Notes: generated by a model not told the origin, from the sequence alone. 64,000 nucleotides of DNA from Micropterix aruncella (GCA_944548615.1 OX155965.1:17910806-17974805), one strand, 5' to 3'. Positions 11,085-23,205 are shown, counted from the first letter of the stretch. Numbers and translations: made by a program.

Positions 11085-11430
11085 CAAAATTGAAAAAATA
11101 ACATGAATTTTGAAAAAAAACCTAATAAATTATTATTAAAAGTTGCTTATTTGTTTATACTGATTCACAAACTTTGAGTGGCGGTTAATTTAAACTCAGA
11201 TTATCTCTCTGAGTATATACAGGGTGAGTTGAAATTAACCGGCATCCTTAAAGTGGGTAAATCAGTACAGGAAATAAACAAATTTGATGTATGCTTTATT
11301 TGAAAAAAATATTTTTGAAAGAAGTTTGAGAAGCGTTGAGCGCTGCGCTATCTAGCAGTGGAAATATTGTGAATAAACAATATAAACAATATTTTACCTA
11401 CCGCTAGATGGGACAGCGCGTTAAAATGGA
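11085..11430. repeat. palindromic MITE family, copies A (two partial ends)
   Basis: 11130-11200 carries the end block AAAAGTTGCTTATTTG...ACTGATTCA...ACTTTGAGTGG, and 11222-11425 carries the start block TTAAAGTGGGTAAATCAGTA followed by a core palindrome (GCGCTGCGCTATCTAGCAG ... CCGCTAGATGGGACAGCGCG). The same blocks, in full element order, occur at 25.86-26.29 kb and 61.80-62.33 kb. Confidence 0.65.
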
Positions 11431-13945
11431 ACTACGTGTAAACTAAATGGATAATATTATTATATTCAAAATTGCTAGTTAGCAATATAAATTATCATTA
11501 ATCTATAAACCTCATAAAGGAAAAGTATTATCATTAACAAAATATGTAATTTTATGAATATCGAAATTACGGTAATGAAAAATTAATATTGTTGATTTTG
11601 TCTGTCTAAATATGTATAAGTAATGGACGCATTAATGGTACCTACTCAAGATTATTAATCTATGAAAGGGCAATAGGTACGAATTTGAGCTGTGTTATTG
11701 AAATTGGCCCTAGAGACCAAGTTTTTTAACGCTAGAAAGTGAACGTAACTTTCTTGGAATTCGATTGTCTATATTTTGATCATTAGGCACTAGCAGAAGC
11801 GTGCCCAGAGAATGTTTGCACCTGCCTACCTTTAATTTGATAGGCCTAGCCTTAAATTGCTTCTGGGACTCTTCTTAGGTCATTCTTAGGAAAAAGTAAA
11901 ACCCTTGGATACTACACTGAGAAAAATAATTTTACAATATATATATTACGCCAAGTTTAAATGCAAGAACATCACGTATCATCAATTTTTCGATTAGACG
12001 TAATTCCTTTACATACAAGTTAAAACGGAGACGCCATTGCAGCAGTGCAGCATTAAGGTAGGATCCAGATCCCATCGCATTGCAATGTGGAAACGCCAAT
12101 ATTAATGATGCCATTGCGTCGTGAAATATCTGAGCAGTGTAGACAAGACTTTTATATCGTATGTGCTTTCTTGCGTAGAATTGCAACGGATAGTCAAGAT
12201 GGTACATGCTTACATAATCGCCGATAATGTCGTCTCATTCAATCGTTAACGACACGGCTACATTCTAGCACGACAACTGACGGCATTTGGTGTTTTGTTA
12301 GTCAGGCTGCTCCAGACATGCAGTCCGTATACCACTGCCAGAAACGCAATTACGTCAGACATAGTGGCTGAATAGCGGTCATAACGGTTACCTTTGGTGG
12401 TAACAAAAAAAGCTGAATAAGCGCTTATAAAGTTCTTATAGCGGTTGCTGTGGCAAAAGTGTCCCCAATTGATACTTTAATACAACTTATAGTCGGGTAA
12501 TGCCTTGAAATGATATAGAATGGTAACAAAAGGAAGCTGCATGATCATTTGGCTTCTCAAACATAGAATTCCTAATGGCTACTAATATATTGCATTTTAT
12601 TGACTTTAAAATGATTGTATTGTAGTTTAATACACAAAATTCTCGTGTGGACATCATTTCATTGACAATATTAAGTAACATGCCAAAAAAAAAATACGCG
12701 CCTTCAAAATATTAATATTTTAACTCAATTTTTACTCATAATAAAAGTTCTTTTGTAAATTAATTTTATTTTTCGCAGTAAAAGATAACTCTTGCTGGGT
12801 ATTCTTCAAACACTTTAACATTGGATTTATCTCTAATACGTGTATTTTAGGACTTAAAATGCCTATAAAAATATAATACAGAAATTTTAGGTTATAAAGA
12901 TTCGAGAAAAAATGGTCGATTTGCTTATATAGCACCTGCAACTTTAATATAACCTTTTACAACTATACTCTGCGTAAGTGAGGGCCCTATTGACAACTAT
13001 ACAGCTTTAACTGTTTGTAAAGCAATTACTGCACTTTTGTATGACTATAAGCTGTATATAACCATTATTGTAACCAATATACAGCCTTTGGTGGAGTAAG
13101 GATAATGTAGTAGCTTTAGTTTTATTTGTTACGGCTGTCAGTTATAAAATGGTTATAAATTAGCATGCTTTATAGCAATTATACCACCCCTATACGACTA
13201 AAAGGCTTTAAATGACTAAAAGGTAATATAAGCCAAATGGCTTTAAATGACACCTTTACATAGCTGAGAGTTAATCTGGACGTCTTTACACGACTTTTAA
13301 TCAGCTTAAAGCTATATTCGGCACTTCTTATAATAATATGGCTATTGTGCACATTTCACGGATCGATTCTCGCACCTTTACGCGCTTATTACGAGTTGTA
13401 CGCTTTACTTGATAATTTACAATAAAGACAAAGTTTGTTCATTTAAATTTCTCTCAAATGTTATTCTTGGAACCACCAAAGGACAACTTCCGAAAACAGC
13501 TGCGAAATCATTTCTACTTTTAACATTGGGGAAAAGGCATGTAAAATAATATTTACACAATGTCATGCCCATCTATTGCCATGGTTACTGTCGAAACTAA
13601 CTAAATCCAAGTTCCCTTAATCGGCTTTTTCCAATCCCAAATATGTACCCAGAGATAAGTTTGGTTCAGTATATATGTCATTGAAGAATTCTTTTAACGG
13701 TAACTTTAACTATTACCCAACGTGTTAGTGAAACTGGCCTTCGAGAGCTTTTTGTTTTATTTGCTGGCCGTATGACGAAGTCGTAACTATAAAATCAGAG
13801 TAAACTGAACGAAACAGTCTGCCCAACAGTAAAAATGGGGTGGAGAATTATCGCCGGTACTTCGGTGCTAAATAAATCGTAAAAATAAGACCATAAACGC
13901 GCAGACGTTTTGATGAGAGTGAGACGAGACCTGACATATTATGTA

Positions 13946-13984
<39 letters not shown>

Positions 13985-14574
13985 GTCACATCCAACATAT
14001 TTGCTTTTTTTTTACTTCCTTTAGAACCTACTTCTGAGTGAAGCTGAGGCAGTAAAGTAAAGTAATTCGACAAAAGTACTAACTTCATCTTGCTAGCTAT
14101 CTTTCGACAAGCCTAATCAATCAGTCTAACTTTCCAGTAGAGGCATGTTGATATTCCTAAATAGGAGCGTGAAATTCACGTAAGTAATTAATACTTTCTC
14201 GTGGAAGCTACTGTTTTTTCTGTGTTCTAATTACTTTAGTAAGTAATTGAAATACTAACACAAATAAAGTGAACCAGTAAGACCTCCTTCGATAGGAGTT
14301 ATTCTATTCCTACACTTTAAAAATCAAGCTAAAAAATACTATAATAAGACACTGTCTACCCTTATTCGGGGCATTATTTCCGCTTCACTTACAATGTGTG
14401 TCACTTACAATCACTTACACTTGTTCGATTCATAATTGCCGAATTGTATTCACACTCTGATAACTTCGTTACATCGCACGTTGGATTATTTGTATGAAAA
14501 ATCGGGACCAAATTGTTATTTTTTTTATTTAATGGAGTAAAAACCAATCTGTATCAAAACTATTCATTAGGACG
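11431..14574. other. long AT-rich stretch, no gene recognised
   Basis: No coding frame or terminal repeat was recognised. 12340-12460 and 13070-13330 share loosely related motifs (GGTTACCTTTGGTGG / CCTTTGGTGGAG, CTTATAGC/GCTATAAC-like words), which could be the two ends of a degenerate non-autonomous element of about 1 kb; this is weak. The minus frames at 11932-12207 and 12732-12941 show no motif. Confidence 0.4.
13943..13979. repeat. (TA)n microsatellite
   Basis: An uninterrupted TA dinucleotide run of about 18 units, read directly from the sequence. Confidence 0.95.
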
Positions 14575-15450
14575 GAAGACATTCCGTATAGCATGCAGGA
14601 TAAAAATCTTGGTGTCGATTTTGACCAGAATATGTCTTAGCGGCATCATATTAAGGAGATGAGAGGAAAGATCTTCAACAGATGTTATTCGCTGAAGGGG
14701 CTTAAAAAATGTTCCGGAGAAAAGTAAAGAGTTGATCTGGAAATCATTCCTTCTTCCAATCCTTCACTATGGCGGCGCCACCTTCCTCGTAATGAGAGAA
14801 GAACTGGCTAATGAGGTGGAAAGATTGCACAACAGCTGTATCTGCTTTATTTGTGGCCTCAGAAAATATTGCCATATCACGGAATAGCGAAGTAGATTGC
14901 AATGGCTTACCACCAGAGAGGCAAGACAGGTTAGAACTCTCTGCCTGTTATATAGAATTCTCGCGATTGGCGTGCCGCTCTATCTCGCCAAAAGGTTCAT
15001 CGCTCCATCGGCGCACGGCCGTCCCCTCAGGTCAGAGGGCAATAACTTGTTACCCATCACAGGTCACAGCAGCGTTTTTTTTCTGTTACTTATTCTCTGT
15101 GGAAGCTGTGCGACTCGAAATTTGTTACCGAATATTTTCAGTACAGCTCCTAGCATTACCGAGGTCCAGGCCAGACTTGGGGGGCACCTACAACTAAAAC
15201 CATAACATAACCAACTCTTCTCCCCCCTCCTTCTCAGATCCCTTTTCTTCCCTCGTCTTCATCCAATCTGTGTTTTTAATTAATGTTAATAATTTGTTTT
15301 AATTCTGTTATTTTCGTATTATTTTGTTTATTTTATCATTTTATTTTTTATTTTGTGTAGCTAACGCAAAACTTGTGATATAATCTTAAGTTATAGGCTA
15401 GCTCTTATTTTTTTGAAAATAAAGAGTTGTTATTATTGTTACTATTAATA
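14575..15450 (+). pseudogene. LINE ORF2 C-terminus with 3' tail (CR1/Jockey type)
   Basis: Pieces in shifting frames read DKNLGVDFDQNMS, HIKEMRGKIFNRCYSLK, KSFLLPILHYGGATFL, VERLHNSCICFICGLRK, then WLTTREARQVRTLCLLYRIL and GRPLRSEGNNLLPITGHSSV. This is the post-catalytic 'thumb/connection' part of Jockey-superfamily reverse transcriptases, including the LGV(x)FD and LHYG blocks. At least three stops or frameshifts are present. The 3' region ends with 'AATAAAGAGTTGTTATTATT', the tail form also seen at 19.17, 34.86 and 41.21 kb. Confidence 0.85.
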
Positions 15451-16660
15451 TTAAGTGTGACTGAAATAAACTAAGATGGAGTATTTTTATTATATAGGAT
15501 GGAAAATATTAGATTTTGAGATGAATGTTTAGCGTTCGTCGTTGATTTGGAGGCCTCCTTAAACCTATTTCCATTTTTGCAAGTCGGGCAGAATAATAAT
15601 TCTCGTTTAAATGTTGAGCATTGCTAAATCGTGTCCTAGGGCTCCTTCGTCGCCATGTAAGTGACTTTTATGCATATATGATTGATCCTCCTAAAGATTT
15701 ATTTTAAGAAGTTACATAAATAATATTATTAAATGTTACATAAATAATAATAAAGAAGTTTTAATAAAGGAGTTAATAAAGTAATAAATTAATAAAGTAG
15801 CAAAGTAATAAAGAAGTTAATAAAAAAGTTACTACATAATATTTTTAAACATAATAAATGTATCTACATAAAAATATTTTTGCAGTGGTATACATATAAA
15901 TACTAATATTGTATTATAACGTTAGTGGCGTTACCGATCGCCCATTTTTGCTTACAAACAAGCACATTTGAAAGATTTAAACAAAATAGACATCTCCTCA
16001 AATCCATCGCCAAGTAATTGAGTCCTAGCACAATTTGATAAAATTTAACTCCCTTTAATCAGCCAGGCTATTGATCTAATAGCTATCCCCAATTCAGCAT
16101 TTATGTATAAGCTACACAAGCTATAAATAATTACCCTCCATTATCGTCAGAATGTTTGACAGCGCCCCGAACGGTGAAAAGTCCCCCCCCCCCCACCCCC
16201 CGAGATTTTGACGGTCTAAGGGCCCCTGCATGGTTTATTCCAGCACTGGCTATCTCTTGGGTAGTTGTTAGTATTATTTGTAGTAAGTTAGTATAATGTA
16301 CTGCGCAATGACCAGCATTTTTTTCGGACAACAAGTAAGGCGCAAAACTCAGTGGCGCTTTTTTCGCCAAACTTTCTGTACAGAAGCAGGATTATTATAA
16401 ACAACAAATCCTTCGTATAATCTTAGAGCGTGTTGTAACGGGTCGTGTCTTTCACTGTGATTGCAAATCAATATAATACTATATATGCTCGCCCTGGTTT
16501 TAAATATGTTTTAAAATTGTTGAAAATACATTCAAATTCCACATTTTTTAAAATAATCAACTTTATTTTTATTTGTTTGTTTTATTTTTATTTTTATTAT
16601 TATTATTATTTATTTATTTTTATTTTATTATTGATTTATCTTTATTTTATTTTTATGCCT
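15451..16660. other. AT-rich stretch, no gene recognised
   Basis: 15700-15850 contains loosely repeated AATAAAGAAGTTAATAAAG words. 16182-16201 is a C-run broken by one A. Poly-T/TTA-rich sequence fills 16540-16660. The minus frame 16131-16370 has no motif. Confidence 0.5.
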
Positions 16661-16780
16661 GTTTTTTATTCATTTTTATAACATAATATTTTGTACTTAA
16701 AATTTATTTTATAATCATTTTCTACTACTTTTAACATTTAATAATTTTTTTTTATTATTCTGACTTTTTTATTATTATTT
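16661..16780. repeat. 120-bp direct repeat, left copy
   Basis: About 120 bp beginning TTTTTTATTCATTTTTATAA and including CATTTTCTACTACTTTTAA is repeated in the same orientation at 17638-17757 with scattered differences. The two copies bracket exactly the segment shared with 28.44-29.30 kb. Confidence 0.85.
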
Positions 16781-16782
16781 TT

Positions 16783-17637
16783 AATCCTGGATCTATTTCC
16801 ACTGTGGCTTTTCAGCGGCTCACCACACCTTAATTAAATACAGTCCTCTTGCCTGACGTTCAGGATATCGACAAATTGTGTTGTGTTTTGTGTAGTATTT
16901 TTGATAATTTTGACTCTAGCAGATGTAGAAACCCCTCTTAACTGAGTTATAAATACATTTTAAAAATCAAAACCCTTTTTCAAAACGCTAGCGCTTGGCT
17001 CGGATCGGTTTGTTTATGGCAGTTCTAATCAGATCATCCGTACGACGAATAAAACTAATTAGCAAATTAAATTTCGACGCTTGTGCAAGATACTTTGTGC
17101 CAGCCTTATGTTGTGGGTGTTGGCTTGCGCTACCGTAATATAAGATGGAGCCACCATAAATTACAATATATACCAATTATTACCAATTAACAATATACAG
17201 GGTAGGATCAAAAAGTAGTAGGACTGAATTTCTGTAGCGTGAACGGAGCGGTGGAGGGGGGTCATACCACCTGGGCGCAGTATACCCATCAGTAGCTTTA
17301 CTCTCGAGCTACAGGGCGGAGGGTGCGAGGAATGTGGGCAGAGGGGCACGTCCCGACGAACGCGAACGGTTAGCATTACGCGCAGTTAAAGGCTGGCGAC
17401 GTTTTCGAGCTTTTGGATATCTGCGTGGGCCGAGTAGCGGAACATCTGTAGACCGTATCCAAGCCCTTACGACTCGTGACGTATTCGCGTTAATTTCAAT
17501 TTTGTTCTAAGAGAAGCTTCTCTCTGGTATACTGAGACCTGGGCGTGGTAGTGAGGAGACTTCCAAAGAGACCGATATTTTTCCCAGTCGCCTATTGGCA
17601 AACGGAGAGTAAGCACGTCGTTTTTCGTGAACCTTTG
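16783..17637. repeat. segment duplicated at 28442-29300
   Basis: This 855-bp segment matches 28442-29300 in the same orientation, beginning AATCCTGGATCTATTTCCAC and ending in the mariner body at CGTGAACCTTTG. Both copies contain the same minus-strand 62-codon frame (MVYIVIYGGSILYY...; 17176-16988 and 28836-28648), which I do not recognise. Small indels separate the copies: the 28-kb copy has extra bases near 28980. The copy is bracketed by the 120-bp direct repeats. Confidence 0.9.
17198..17637 (+). mobile_element. mariner, 5' part only
   Basis: From CAGGGTAGGATCAAAAAGTA at 17198 (preceded by TA) the sequence follows the mariner at 28858 and stops at 17637, before the transposase coding start. 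The 3' terminal repeat is absent. The break coincides with the edge of the duplicated segment, so truncation happened when the segment was copied, not by a separate event. Confidence 0.8.
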
Positions 17638-17757
17638 TTTTTTATTAATTTTTATAACATAATATTTTGTACTTAAATTTATTTTATAATCATTTTCTAC
17701 TACTTTTAATATTTAATGATTAATCTGACTTTTTATTATTATTTTGTTATTTTATTT
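17638..17757. repeat. 120-bp direct repeat, right copy
   Basis: Second copy of 16661-16780, beginning TTTTTTATTAATTTTTATAA. It differs by several substitutions and small indels, so the duplication is not very recent. Confidence 0.85.
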
Positions 17758-18277
17758 TATATCAAAATGTTTTAATTTACGGAAATATTTTTTATAAAAC
17801 TAAACTTTAAAATTTAAAATAACATCATATAAAATTGGGGTTTTCCTTGGAACAGGCACTGCCTAGTTAGAAGTGACTCAAAATCATTCTGTAAAAATAA
17901 TTCCAAAATATTTTTTTATAAATTAATATATAAATAAGAAAAATAATTAAATAAATATTCTAAACTAAGTAATCTGCTTGATACACGGCATCATAGACTG
18001 TATCAACTTCCGCCGTCCACGAAGCGAAGTACAACGCGACGCTGGTTTAGGTATTGCTATAATGGCACGATAATCTATTTATTTGCATTAGATTTTTAAA
18101 CACTTATGTTCCAGCTTTCGATTTATTTTTTAACGGATTTAATAAAAGCGATTTTCGGGTTGAATTTTGATATTATTAATTTTCTACCCCTCGTTATAAT
18201 ATTTTCGTTAATAATCTCGTGTAAACCATTAATAATGTTAGTAGGCATTTTTCTTATTAAGAGGCATTGTGTTTACG
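17758..18277. other. AT-rich, with a LINE 3' block at 17840-17950
   Basis: CTTGGAACAGGCACTGCCTA is a relative of the sequence into which the GC-rich retroposon copy 1 inserted at 3.64 kb, here uninterrupted. It is followed by AT-rich sequence with AAATAAATA words. The 61-codon frame 18106-18291 is hydrophobic and AT-driven; no family recognised. Confidence 0.5.
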
Positions 18278-18540
18278 GCCCGGTGGCATAGTGGTTAGAT
18301 CGCCTGATCTTAATTTGTAAGGTTCCGAGTTCGATTCCCGGCTGGGTTACCATTTTCCGTTGGGATAAAATTAAAGGAATTACATTTAAATTCTGTCGAT
18401 CGAACGCAATAACAAGACACAAACCTACACAACTGGTACACGCACACATACATATAAACATATCATAGTAAGGTTGGTTTTAATTATCGTGTCATAAACC
18501 CGCCCATTGTGACATTTCACAATAAAGAGTAGAAACAAAG
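18278..18540 (+). mobile_element. tRNA-derived SINE, copy 1
   Basis: 18279-18351 resembles a tRNA gene: box A TGGCATAGTGG at 18284-18294 and box B AGTTCGATTCC at 18328-18338, with complementary ends around GCCCGG/CTGGGT. The body that follows (TTTTCCGTTGGGAT..., CTGTCGATCGAA..., GACATTTCACAATAAAGAGT) and an A/C-rich tail recur at 61.26 and 51.76 kb. A genuine tRNA gene would not carry this conserved downstream body, so this is a SINE with a tRNA-like pol III promoter. Confidence 0.9.
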
Positions 18541-18674
18541 ACATTCTCAGAATTCTAATACACTTTTATTTTCCATAAGCAATGCCCTTAGAATGTTAAG
18601 CCACATATATTTATTTTTTAACACCACTATTAATGGCTTTATGATTTTTTGAAATTGTAATGAAATTGTAAGAA

Positions 18675-19183
18675 ATGTTCATACTTGCTCTCCTATATCG
18701 TCTACTCGCCCAAATAACACCATCCAATCTCCACGAGCTTTTTGAACCACTAAGTTCCCATGATCTCGTACTTCGGTCAGCCTCTGACAGTTTATTAAAA
18801 ATTCCGAGTCATAATAGTGATTTCTATTCCTCTTCTTTCTGTGTCCATGGTGCAAGACTCTGGAACGATCTCCCAACAAATATACGAAACTCGCCTTCTT
18901 TACCATCGTTTAAGACTCACCTTAAGGATTACTACCTTTCTAAGAAGTAACCAGTTCTTCCCATTCTCTCCTGTTCCTCTCCCAATTTCCTCTCCTCGGG
19001 CATTATTAGTTTTAAATTCTTCCAATTGTGTGTATATCATGTAATAATTTTTATTTTCACAATGCGCGCATGTACCACTGTGTTTAGGTTAGTTGTAAGA
19101 CATTGCCATGTGGCAATAAGCTCGCCTTTTTGTATACGAATTAAGTGCAAATAAAGAGTTTATTATTATTATTATTATTAAAT
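18675..19183 (+). pseudogene. LINE ORF2 C-terminus with (ATT)n tail
   Basis: A continuous 91-codon frame (18675-18950) ends with GARLWNDLPTNIRNSPSLPS followed by FKTHLKDYYLSKK and a stop. 'RLWNDLP..IR...S...FK..L' is the common C-terminal block of CR1/Jockey-type LINE ORF2 proteins. The 3' untranslated region contains 'AATAAGCTCGCCTTTTTGTA' and ends with AATAAAGAGTTTATTATTAT. The frame is intact over its length but the copy is truncated at its 5' end, so it cannot encode an enzyme. Confidence 0.9.
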
Positions 19184-19319
19184 TGAAATAAGATTGCAGA
19201 ATCTTCAGCTTTTGAAATCGCGGCATTAAGGATGATTCATGCTACACCGGGCCGGGGCCGGGCCGGGCCCCGGCCGGGACACGGTCAGATATCTATAGTA
19301 TACTTTTGTATGAAGCAAT

Positions 19320-19712
19320 TCATGCTTGGCCGTGCTCCGGCCGTGCCCGGCCGTGCCACGACCGGAGCACGGCGTCGAATTGGCGGTGGATATTGTTTTC
19401 CCGGCTCCGGTCTGCTAATCGTTCAATGGGAGAGATATGCTTCAGAAATCTTGAATTTTGTTTGGTTAAATCACGTTTTATTTTTCCAAGAAATATACTA
19501 AAGCATTCTTTAGACATCCTAAAATAACCGTAAAATTTGCTCTCATCATCTATTAATTCCTTGTAGAGCGTGGCGAATTCTCCCTCCGATTGTCGTTTTC
19601 TCCAGGCTGGATGTACACTCCATCTTCTTTTATAAGATTCAGTTCGTGTTTCCAATACTTCATCTTCAAAGGCAATTGCAATAGCTGCCAACTCAAGTTG
19701 TGAAAATTGCAT
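19320..19712 (-). pseudogene. Harbinger transposase N-terminal fragment
   Basis: A 130-codon minus frame includes RRWSVHPAWRKRQSEGEF, ATLYKELIDDESKFYGYFRM and HISPIERLA. The series (R)RRxWVHP...R...G.F..L..EL..D..KF..YFRM...F..LL......L.K......ISP.ERLA is the N-terminal half of Harbinger transposases. The fusion changes to unrelated sequence right after ERLA, before the catalytic DDE region, where the GC-rich terminal repeat begins. The catalytic domain is therefore missing and the element needed transposase in trans. Methionine at 19712 is a plausible native start. Confidence 0.85.
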
Positions 19713-19732
19713 TAATAATCAAGCGAAAATAG

Positions 19733-19892
19733 AAATTAAAAAATATTATTATCGCCAAAATAGATGGACGCAACACTAGTTAGATAAGTCCGCCATTTGT
19801 GCATAAATTGTCTTTTTTATAAAACCAGCGTAATATTCATTAAGTTATGTTTTTATAGCACATTAAAGTTATTCTATTCTATTCTATTCTAC
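19733..19892 (+). repeat. nested LINE 3' end with (TTCTA)n tail
   Basis: The sequence with 'AAGTCCGCCATTTGTGCATA' and 'TTAAGTTATGTTTTTATAGC' is the complement of 26575-26690, and it ends in a TTCTA repeat at 19871-19892. It lies inside the Harbinger element, so this insertion is later than, or was carried with, the Harbinger copy. Confidence 0.75.
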
Positions 19893-20048
19893 TAGTTATC
19901 GCGGACATGGCCGTGGGATAAATAAACTCGGAAACAGCCCGGTCACGCCCGGTGTAGCATGAATGACTGCCCCGGCCGGAGCACGTTGGAAACGACTCGG
20001 CCGGGGCCCGGCCCGGCCCCGGCCCGGTGTAGCATGAATCATCCTTTA

Positions 20049-21849
20049 GGATTTCTGTGCGTAATTTGGTACTAGTTTCTAAGATAAAATGGGTACAGGC
20101 ACACACACACACACAAGTGTACATTTACATACATTAATTTTACAGAAATTACTTATTTGGATTACCAGAATCTCAAAACTTGGAGAGCCGGTGCAAACTC
20201 GAATTCTAAATTTGGCTAGAAACAAGATTTTTTTTTGTTTACAGTGCTCATGATTTACTAGTTCACTACCCCTGTTACTACAGGCATACCCCCCAACGCC
20301 CACGCGGCGTACACTGTCGCCTTCCATCATATTATGAACCCTGTTATACGATTACATAATTCATGGAATTCGAGATTATCAATGAATGTATTTGCATATC
20401 AGATCGCGTAAACACCTCATCCCCACAACATTGATGAAATTTGGCTAGACCGACCGACAAAATGCATCATGTGAATTATGCGTGACTTTAGGTATAGTCA
20501 GAGAAGACTGAGCCTTAATATTTTTTAAATCTCCGAAAGAAAAGAGAAGTCAAGAGAAGGTAGTAGTTATGGATCTAGTGATTTTTTACTGTACCGATTT
20601 TCCCAGTCACCAAACGTCGATAGCATTATTTAGTGAATAATTCTGAGTAGTGGACATGTAATGTAAAATTAGCGATTCAACACTTTCTTCAGTTTATATA
20701 CAGATCCAAAACCAACGAGCGGTTTCGATAATTTTCTGATATTCTCTTGACTTTAACTAAAATTTATTATAGGCAATCTCGACTATTTTTAATCACGACT
20801 ATTTTTAAACAAGACTGTTTCAATCACGACTATCTTCTTTTTTTAATGTTGACTTTTTTTTAAAATTCTATTCTTTATCTCACGTGTATCATAGGTCTTG
20901 TATTTATATATTGTAATATATTTTATGTATATGGTATTCTATGTATATGTTTATATCCATATATCTATATATGTATATATTTATATCTATATAAATATCC
21001 ATTATTTATACTATACCTAACATATAATGTAAAATATTTATTATTTTTAATGGATTGCAGATATAATGCAGTGTAATGTCCGCTCTAGCACAAGCGTAGC
21101 TTAGTAGAGCGACATGAGACATTTTTTAAATACACACCTCTGGTTGAATCTTGCTATGGGTTATTTTCTGCGATGTATGTGTAGTGAATTATATTTATTT
21201 ATCTATTTTATTTATTTATTTATTTATCCTATTTTTTATAGTTACATAAAAAAGATTGCGTTCATTTTTTAAACACAGTTTTAAAAGAATACATATGATG
21301 AAAATCGCGAAAGGGCAATAACTTGTCAGGATTACATCTCCCTTTTAGGTATACGCCTGTGTTAGGGGAATGGTGATATGCTTTAGATTTTATTGTGAAT
21401 TTCCTAAATAAATAAATATTTCGTGGGGGGGGGGGGTCGGTGGGTTGAGCTGTAAAATGTTTTTAAATTTAATTAATGTACTGGACTTTTTTAGCACCAA
21501 TGAAAATTTTAGCACCAATTTTACTGTCAAGTCGAATGCAACATTGATTAGAAACAAATAATCTAGCTGAGCTATCGGTGTCTGGCACCTGAAAAATCTA
21601 ACAAAATAGTGGTTGTTTTCCAAACCTAAGAATTTGTCAGATGATATAACGATATAACGATTATAACGATAGCTTAGGATACGATTTAACTGTGATCGTG
21701 GCCTGAGCTGACTCGGCAGTTGTTCTTCCGATAAGCGCTCAGAATATCCGTTTCAAAATTTGTAAAACATTATTAAATTTTTCCTTGCAAATGGAGGATA
21801 AAATTACTACCTTTTCGCAAACCGATTAGTTAATATTTAAAAAAGAATA
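20049..21849. other. AT-rich stretch, no gene recognised
   Basis: 20098-20115 is an AC microsatellite. 21190-21225 is an ATTT-rich run followed by GGCAATAACTTG...CTCCCTTTTAGGTATACGCC, which resembles the complement of a LINE 3' end. 21424-21437 is a G run. 21645-21675 repeats ATAACGAT. No supported coding frame. Confidence 0.45.
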
Positions 21850-22284
21850 AAAACACGACTGCCGTTATAGAAAGTGAACTACTGTATTTATTGAGGCTTT
21901 TTTTTAGGAATATTTCTGGTTTATTTATTTATCCATATAATTGATACATATACATTTCTATAATGTACTCAATCAGACCTTTCATTTGAAACTAAACACG
22001 ATATATTTATGTTATTTTTTTGACATTTGGACATTTGGACATTTAGACAACTACTAACTTGATATTTGAACAGTTAAGTACCCTTTGACACTCAAGATGA
22101 CGTAGCGATTCTAACAATGTGAAACACATCTATATCGGTTTAAGAGTTTAGAAGTTATGTAGGAATAAAGATACGGAAAACATACATAGATGAATCCTGA
22201 ACATAACACACTTTTTGTTGGGCAGTCGTGTAAAAAGATTTCTTTCGAAAATAGTATTGATTCATTGACTTACCTAAAAGGTAT

Positions 22285-22453
22285 GGTCTGAATAGGTTAA
22301 ATACATTCCCTCATAAATGTATCTTGGCGTTAAAGACAGTCCTTTAGCTTCATATATAATTCATCAAATGATTTCGTTGATTTCGAAGAAAAATAATGTT
22401 TTCGTGCTTTCTTAGCTCCGGGAAAATAGTGTAGAATGCTCCAAATTCCTGCT
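22285..22453 (-). pseudogene. Harbinger-like transposase exon relic
   Basis: On the minus strand, an acceptor-like TTGCTG/TTACAG context precedes a frame reading GIWSILHYFPGAKKARKHYF and then KSTKSFDELYMKLKDCL, a stop, and RQDTFMRECI. 'SFDELYMKLKDCLQRQDTFMRECI' type sequence is the region just before the ERLA block in PIF/Harbinger transposases. The segment ends in TTTTAG followed by GTAAGTCA, a good splice donor. The same exon with the same internal stops is found at 35.7 kb, so the decay predates amplification of this element. Confidence 0.55.
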
Positions 22454-22765
22454 GTAAAATGATGACAATGATGGTGCTGCCAATGATTGCTAGTATTCCT
22501 CCTTCTTTTTTCTTTTTTACACGACTGCCCAATAAAAAAATGAGTGTTTTGTGTTTAGGGTTCTTCTATGTATGTTTTCCTATTTTTCTTTATTCTACCA
22601 TAACTTCTAAACGCTTGAACCGATTTAGAAGTGTGTGATTAAAAAGCGATATGTCATTCCGAGTGTCATACGGTACCTTAATTGTCTAAATAACAAGTAA
22701 GTAATTAGGTAACATAAATGTATCGTGTTTAGTGTCAAATCAAAGGTCTAATTGAGTACATTATG

Positions 22766-22874
<109 letters not shown>

Positions 22875-23205
22875 ATCTATATGGATAAATCCATAAACCA
22901 CAAATATTTCATTAAAAACCGTAATATAAATAATTATAAAAAATATAAGTTTACTTTCTGTAACAGCGGTTGTGATTTTTTTTCTTTTTAATATATTTAT
23001 TTGTTTCTATAGGGAAACAACATGGCAAAATCTTGCATTCCCTCCATAATCACTACTGAGTGTAAGGAAGAAACTGACATTTCACAGTGACTCACTTGTG
23101 AAATGTAATTCTTGCTGATTTCGGCTACTTGATAAAAGTGTTATATAATATTTTAAAGGTAGAATGGCGAGGAAACAAGGTAGTAAGTAAGTAATGGTAA
23201 TGTAA

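Larger units (their letters stand above)
19229..20045. mobile_element. PIF/Harbinger element, internally deleted
   Basis: The element is bounded by TTA on both sides (19226-19228 and 20046-20048), the target duplication typical of PIF/Harbinger. Terminal inverted repeats start AGGATGATTCATGCTACACC and continue for about 30 more bases of pure CCGG-type sequence. A second, subterminal copy of the TAGCATGAAT/CCCGGCCGG motif lies near 19950, and more GC-rich repeats at 19325-19372. The length is 817 bp, far short of the 3 kb or more of autonomous elements, and only the N-terminal part of the transposase survives. A LINE 3' tail is nested at 19733-19892. Confidence 0.9.

Noticed and set aside
18279..18351. 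Functional tRNA gene (also at 61262-61333)
   Set aside because: Boxes A and B are good, but the sequence is followed in three places by the same non-tRNA body and a SINE tail, so it is a SINE head.
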